Assembly: GCA_920105625.2 (NCBI GenBank)
Contig: CAKKTE020000328.1
Coordinates: 2,170,001-2,234,000, forward strand
Source of the DNA: Clusia tigrina
Lineage: Eukaryota; Arthropoda; Insecta; Diptera; Clusiidae
Direction of reading: 5' to 3'
Length of the DNA: 64,000 bases
Below are positions 62,385-64,000 of the stretch, piece after piece. Both the position numbers and the translations under genes were made by a program. The first letter of the stretch is position 1, and each line of letters starts with the position of its first letter. The notes beneath the pieces were generated by a model. It saw nothing but the letters and a program-made list of their open reading frames with translations, was not told where the DNA came from and did no database searches.

Positions 62385-63900
62385 ATTTGAAGTTTTCTCA
62401 GTGTTTGATTTTGGGACTCAAGGGTAGCATAGCTTTGAGCGATAGCTTAAATTGACAAGAGGCTCAAGTACTTTATTGTTACAAAATTTCAAGGTTGTAT
62501 GACGCTCCAGTAAAAAGTTACAGGCATTTGTATGTTGCAAAATTTGATAGGTGTAGGACATACCGTATAGAAGTTAGGGCCATTTGAAGTTTTATCAGTG
62601 TTTGATTTGGGACTCAAGGTTGCCATAGCTTTGAGCGATAGCTTAAATTGACAAGAGGCTCGAGTACTTTATTGTTACAAAATTTCAAGGTCTTATGACG
62701 CTCCAGTAACAAGTTACAAGCATTTGTATGTTGCAAACTTTGATTGGTGTAGGACGTACCGTATAGAAGTAAGTGCCATTTGAAGTTTTATCAGTGTTTG
62801 AGTTGGGACTCAAGGGTGGCATAGCTTTGAGCGATAACTTAAATTGACAAGAGGCTTGAGTACTTTATTGTTACAAAATTTGAAGGTTTTATGACGCTCC
62901 AGTAAAAAGTTACAAGCATTTGTATGTTGCAAACTTTGATAGGTGTAGGACGTACCGTATAGAAGTAAGGGCCATTTGAAGTTTTATCAGTGTCTGATTT
63001 GGGACTCAAGGGTAGCATTGCTTTGAGCGATAACTTAAATTGACAAGAGACTCGAGTACTTTATTGTTACAAAATTTGAAGGTTTTATGACGCTCCAGTA
63101 AAAGTTACAAGCATTTGTGTGTTGCAAACTTTGATAGGTGTAGGACGTACTGTATAGAAGTAAGTGCCATTTGAAGTTTTATCAGTGTTTGAGTTGGTAC
63201 TCAAGGGTGGCATAGCTTTGAGCGATAACTTAAATTGACAAGATGCTCGAGTACTTTACTGTTAAAAAATTTCAAGGTTTTATGACGCTCCAGTAAAAAG
63301 TTACAAGCATTTGTATGTTGCAAATTTTGATAGGTGTAGGACGTACCGTATAAAAGTTAGGACCATTTGAAGTTTTCTCAGTGTTTGATTTTGGGACTCA
63401 AGGGTAGCATAGCTTTGAGCGATAGCTTAAATTGACAAGAGGCTCAAGTACTTTATTGTTACAAAATTTCAAGGTTGTATGACGCTCCAGTAAAAAGTTA
63501 CAGGCATTTGTATGTTGCAAAATTTGATAGGTGTAGGACATACCGTATAGAAGTTATGGCCATTTGAAGTTTTATCAGTGTTTGATTTGGGACTCAAGGT
63601 TGCCATAGCTTTGAGCGATAGCTTAAATTGACAAGAGGCTCGAGTACTTTATTGTTACAAAATTTCAAGGTCTTATGACGCTCCAGTAACAAGTTACAAG
63701 CATTTGTATGTTGCAAACTTTGATTGGTGTAGGACGTACCGTATAGAAGTAAGTGCCATTTGAAGTTTTATCAGTGTTTGAGTTGGGACTCAAGGGTGGC
63801 ATAGCTTTGAGCGATAACTTAAATTGACAAGAGGCTTGAGTACTTTATTGTTACAAAATTTGAAGGTTTTATGACGCTCCAGTAAAAAGTTACAAGCATT
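62385..63900 (+). repeat. 5-monomer duplication in the right block (980-bp period)
   Basis: AGGTTGTATGACG occurs at 62491 and 63471, and the following series recurs in the same order 980 bp apart: TTACAGGC, GGACATACC, GGTCTTATGACG with CCAGTAACAAG, TGATTGGTGTAGG, GTAAGTGCC. The second copy diverges near 63900, where GTATGAGG replaces GTATGTTG. Confidence 0.75.
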
Positions 63901-64000
63901 TGTATGAGGCAAACTTTGATAGGTGTAGGACGTACCGTATAGAAGTTAGGGCCATTTGAAGTTTTATCAGTGTTTGAATTGGGGACTCAAGGGTAGCATA

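Larger units (their letters stand above)
60368..64000 (+). repeat. 196-bp satellite array, right block (about 18.5 monomers)
   Basis: The same monomer resumes in the same orientation directly after the retrotransposon, starting mid-monomer with CAAGCATTTG, so this is the other half of the interrupted array. The variants match those just left of the insertion: GTATACAAGTAAGG, AGCATTTCTTGAGC (60469, as at 53231), GTATGAGGCAAAC and AGGTTGTATGACG. It runs to the window edge and presumably continues. A monomer near 60755 has a 4-bp deletion, reading AGTTACATTTG instead of AGTTACAAGCATTTG. Confidence 0.97.

Overview
This window is almost entirely satellite DNA from a eukaryote, most likely an insect and possibly a fly. 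Two contiguous head-to-tail blocks of one ~196-bp monomer family (1-55014 and 60368-64000) were originally a single array. They are split by one 5353-bp LTR retrotransposon of the Ty3/gypsy superfamily, inserted on the minus strand (55015-60367). The insect assignment is an inference: it rests on the Ty3/gypsy protein, which looks like the Micropia/mdg3 branch, and on a primer-binding site resembling the complement of an animal tRNA-Leu 3' end. I do not recognise the satellite by name. No host gene, rRNA, tRNA gene, CRISPR array or prokaryotic feature was found.

Satellite layout. A typical monomer is 196 bp, about 37% G+C, and every monomer has the same orientation (about 281 to the left of the element and about 18.5 to the right). 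From 1 to about 35.5 kb the array is made of well-homogenised higher-order repeats (HORs): a 28-mer block of 5485 bp duplicated in tandem (1590-7074 and 7075-12559) and itself built from 10-, 11- and 7-monomer sub-blocks; a mosaic zone (12560-21189) of segments also present elsewhere in the window; and a regular 11-mer HOR (~2155 bp, five landmark copies, about 21.2-31.7 kb). After about 35.5 kb the monomers are more varied, with short-range tandem duplications of 5, 6 and 8 monomers and a few monomers carrying internal deletions.

The retrotransposon has two 334-bp LTRs (3 differences, TG...CA ends), a 4-bp target-site duplication (CAAG), a 423-nt leader with a candidate tRNA-Leu-type primer site, and one long Gag-Pol frame: SAP-like motif, Gag, CCHC knuckle, aspartic protease, reverse transcriptase, RNase H and integrase with a GPY/F-type C-terminus. 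There is no env. A single in-frame TGA interrupts the frame immediately after the catalytic glutamate of integrase; otherwise the frame stays open to 20 nt before the 3' LTR. This copy is young but probably not autonomous.

Together the window looks like centromeric or pericentromeric heterochromatin, evolving by unequal exchange and segmental amplification, with a recent retroelement landing in it. Chromosomal location and any centromere role are inference only.
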